64,000 nt of DNA from assembly GCA_020746835.1 (NCBI GenBank), contig JAGPNK010000001.1, positions 1,426,001 through 1,490,000 on the forward strand, written 5' to 3'. Origin of the DNA: Stachybotrys elegans. Its lineage: Eukaryota > Ascomycota > Sordariomycetes > Hypocreales > Stachybotryaceae. Position 1 is the first letter of the stretch; each line of letters begins with the position of its first letter. Below are positions 61,840 to 64,000 of this stretch, one piece after another. The translations under genes were made by a program, and so were the position numbers. Below the pieces are notes generated by a model, which ran no database searches, was not told the origin of the DNA, and saw nothing but the letters and a program-made list of their open reading frames with translations.

Positions 61840-63906
61840 TCAGCATGCGGCCACGAGTTCAGTGTAGCTGGGGCCATACCATGTCCCTCCGTTCGTGAAC
61901 TCTACTCGGGTAGGCATCACGTTGCCATCGGCGTCGGTTTTCTTCTGGAAGCGCAAGGTGGCAAGCATGGTGCAGATCATGATCCAGACGCTATTGTCGG
62001 CAAGAAAACGGCCTACGCAGATCCTACAGGTGGTCCTGTCAGCTAGTTGCATCAAGGGGCTGGGGGCGAATCGGTCATTACCTTCTTCCAAAGCCAAAGT
62101 GTGCTACGGGAAAAGGCTCTCCTGGGCCGCCTTCTTCGATGGGCCTATATCTTTCTGGCTGGAAGCTGGCTGGGTCATGGTAGACACGTTCATCTCGGCC
62201 CATCGCTTGGGCATTGGCGTATAAGATGGATCTAGGAGTGTTAGAGGCGTCCAAACGTGTTGGAAAGATCCGTACCCTATCATGGTCAGCTACGTCGATT
62301 GGAGGCCAAAGGAGTGCCTACCTTTTGGAATATGCATGCCGTTGTAGACATCGTTCTTCACCGACTTGTGAGGAATACCTAGAATAAGTTAACTCGTATT
62401 CTTGTTACATTTACGCGGAGGGCAGCATGGCGTACCGAGAGGAGCCAATGGCGACCACCTATCAAGTCAGTAATAGATCTCATTCCGGGAAATTAAACCT
62501 CTTACCGATATACCTCTTGCACAATCCATTCGATATATGGTAAGTTGGGTCGATCTCCGAAATTGGGCAGCCTGTCTCGCCCAACTACCAGGTCGAGCTG
62601 TTCGTGTGCTTTTCTTTGGACCTCCGGGTTCAGGACCATGTTGAGAATAAATATGACACAAGTTGCCCATGTCTGAGCAGTAGTTAGCAATGAACAGTCT
62701 TTCTTTGAAGAGTCACTTGCCGTATCAGCCCCGGCAATGAATACGGCACCTGCTGCCCCTTTGATGTCCTCAAGGGTCCAGTTTTGACTACGAGCGTCGT
62801 CACTGGACATGCACTGTTGGAGGAGTCGATGCGCCATTGACCCATTGTCGACACCATTGCTCTTCCGTTCGAGTAAGCATTCGGTCAGCTGTGAATTTGA
62901 CATTATCACAACTCACCACATCTTTATAGGCACATGAAAAGGGAACCTCGTGCAGTGTCTGGATCGCCCACTTCCAGTCTCGAGCAAATTTGAGAGGCCA
63001 GTCGCGAAGAAGCCAGTTGGGTAAATAACGCGCTGAATGGTGTTATCAGCAACCCTCACAGCATTCGACTCGTCTGTCAATGGGTAAGGGAAGATGATGA
63101 ACTTACCCAAGGGGAAAACCTCGACTATGCTGTTGGCTGGCGCCCCGCCATTCCCCATGGCGTACATGGCGTCGTTGGCAATCTTGATGTAAGGATCGTT
63201 CTCATCAAATACATCCGTTCCGTAGCTGACTTTGAGCACAATGGCGACTGTGAATCTGCGGAGCGAATTTTCCCAGTCCGAGTTGCACAGCATGTTGTTG
63301 ATTGTGCGGCGGCATTCTTGAAGCTGAAAGGGCTGCCATTGACGAACGTTTGTATTGCTGAGGTCAGTTTGAAGCATCTTTCGATGCATCTGCCAACATT
63401 CTCCATAAGGTAAAAAGGTCAATGTCTTCTTCCAGCCCATCCTTGGTAGCAGCAGGTCAGAAATGATTCCATCGGGAAGTCCACATCGAGACGGGAGGCA
63501 TACTCTTCAAACAAGGTGAACCGTGGCCGGTCAGAGTAAATTGCGCCCTTCTTATCGAGAAGTTCCTTGGCTGCGCGAAGGCTGTTGAGAACAATGATTG
63601 ATTGGCCCAGAGACTTTACATGAATCACGTCGGATTCTAGGTAGGCCGGTATCAGAACCCGCTAGCCGTGCCTGGGAGTAACAAGGGAGGAAGCATACTG
63701 TATTTTTTAGACCATTGGGCATACGTGGCAGCGGTGTTTTCCTTTGGAATCTTGCGCAGGTGGCCGAGAAGGAACTCTCCCGGAGGACCTGGTGGCAGAG
63801 GTAGGTGATTGTCGCGCCATGTGTACTTGCGCATCAGGAGGGCCAGGCCGAGGCAAGCCCACGAGATGAGCAGCAGGGAGAGCCAAGGCGTGTCCAGAAA
63901 CGCCAT
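61840..63906 (-). CDS. Microsomal cytochrome P450, with a one-nucleotide frame break
   Basis: Haem monooxygenase anchored in the ER membrane; substrate unknown. Ten exons on the minus strand: 63699-63906, 63504-63636, 63107-63441, 62917-63032, 62721-62861, 62506-62672, 62436-62458, 62322-62378, 62082-62231 and 61840-62023 (about 504 aa). N-terminal anchor LSLLLISWACLGLALLM, then LPLPPGPPG. Core motifs: I-helix FIAGADTT, K-helix EVYR (ExxR), FQPERYRP and the haem-cysteine signature FGFGRRICVGR, whose Cys is intact. One break: joining exons 8 and 9 leaves the conserved GSILYANA frame one base short. Intron 5 (62673-62720) has a GC donor. It may be a recent pseudogene, carry a sequencing error, or use a non-canonical splice. 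Motifs otherwise look under constraint. Confidence 0.82.
62673..62720 (-). other. 48-nt GC-AG intron of the P450
   Basis: Donor GCAAGT (perfect GC-type consensus), branch GCTAAC, acceptor CAG. Removing it restores AGADTTWA, the P450 I-helix threonine motif. It is a multiple of three with no stop, so keeping it would insert 16 residues. Confidence 0.75.
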
Positions 63907-64000
63907 GATTCGCGAAATGATATCCCAGTTGGAATCATGAAAAAGGAGCGAGAAGCGGGAACGAGGGGAGGAAAGGGAATGGAAGGATGCTAGGAAAGGG
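63907..64000. other. Upstream of the P450, window edge
   Basis: 94 bases, purine-rich on the plus strand. Likely the P450 leader or promoter; cut by the window end. Confidence 0.4.

Noticed and set aside
62888..62916. A 28-29-nt intron in the P450
   Set aside because: Too short. A 55-nt intron (62862-62916) with GTGAGT donor, CTGACC branch and AAG acceptor fits better and gives the usual P450 spacing.
56100..63906. A secondary-metabolite cluster at the right end (quinoprotein, RIB7, P450)
   Set aside because: No backbone enzyme (PKS, NRPS, terpene cyclase) or dedicated regulator; RIB7 is a housekeeping gene.

Overview
The window looks like nuclear DNA of a filamentous ascomycete (Pezizomycotina), most likely a Sordariomycete. 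Evidence: moderately GC-rich single-copy genes on both strands; short introns (46-106 nt) with GT-AG ends and CTAAC/CTGAC branch sites close to the acceptor; a Zn2Cys6 regulator, a microsomal cytochrome P450 and a secreted quinoprotein-dehydrogenase-like protein; and intergenic DNA rich in palindromic TACCTAGGTA-type motifs. I found no ribosomal RNA, tRNA, transposon ORF or CRISPR array. Intron positions are my own, from splice signals, reading frame and family conservation.

Layout. 0-13.5 kb: mitoribosomal protein uL29m (MRPL4), Rab GDP-dissociation inhibitor (GDI1, +), the 60S-biogenesis GTPase NOG1 (-), a BTB-domain gene broken by an in-frame stop (-), and DDI1 (+), whose start codon is split by an intron. 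13.7-24 kb: the rRNA methyltransferase RRP8 (-), a 4.7-kb gene-free stretch, a six-exon Zn2Cys6 factor (+) and proteasome alpha5 (-), which has a GC-AG intron. 25-36.7 kb: gamma-tubulin complex GCP2 (+), a Rad5/HLTF-like RING-SWI/SNF ATPase (-), and SRP68 (+). 37-48 kb: a small single-span membrane protein (+), mitochondrial Hsp70 SSC1 (-), a DUF2415/WD-like protein (+), mitochondrial L-2-hydroxyglutarate dehydrogenase (-) and a conserved coiled-coil protein (-). 48-64 kb: a 5.1-kb gene-free stretch, a PH-domain protein (+), a secreted sorbosone-dehydrogenase/AA12-like protein (+), another single-span membrane protein (-), the riboflavin enzyme RIB7 (+), and a ten-exon cytochrome P450 (-) whose frame breaks by one nucleotide at an exon junction.

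How the genes relate. Most are core housekeeping genes: ribosome assembly (NOG1, RRP8), mitochondria (MRPL4, SSC1, L2HGDH), proteostasis (DDI1, PUP2), secretion (GDI1, SRP68), mitosis and repair (GCP2, Rad5-like). They are scattered as in ordinary fungal chromosomes. I see no biosynthetic cluster, although the right end (quinoprotein, RIB7, P450) is more accessory. The least ordinary signals are about gene structure: a start codon assembled only by splicing, two GC-AG introns, two apparent single-lesion genes, and palindrome-rich intergenic DNA. I did not find a convincing new multi-gene system.
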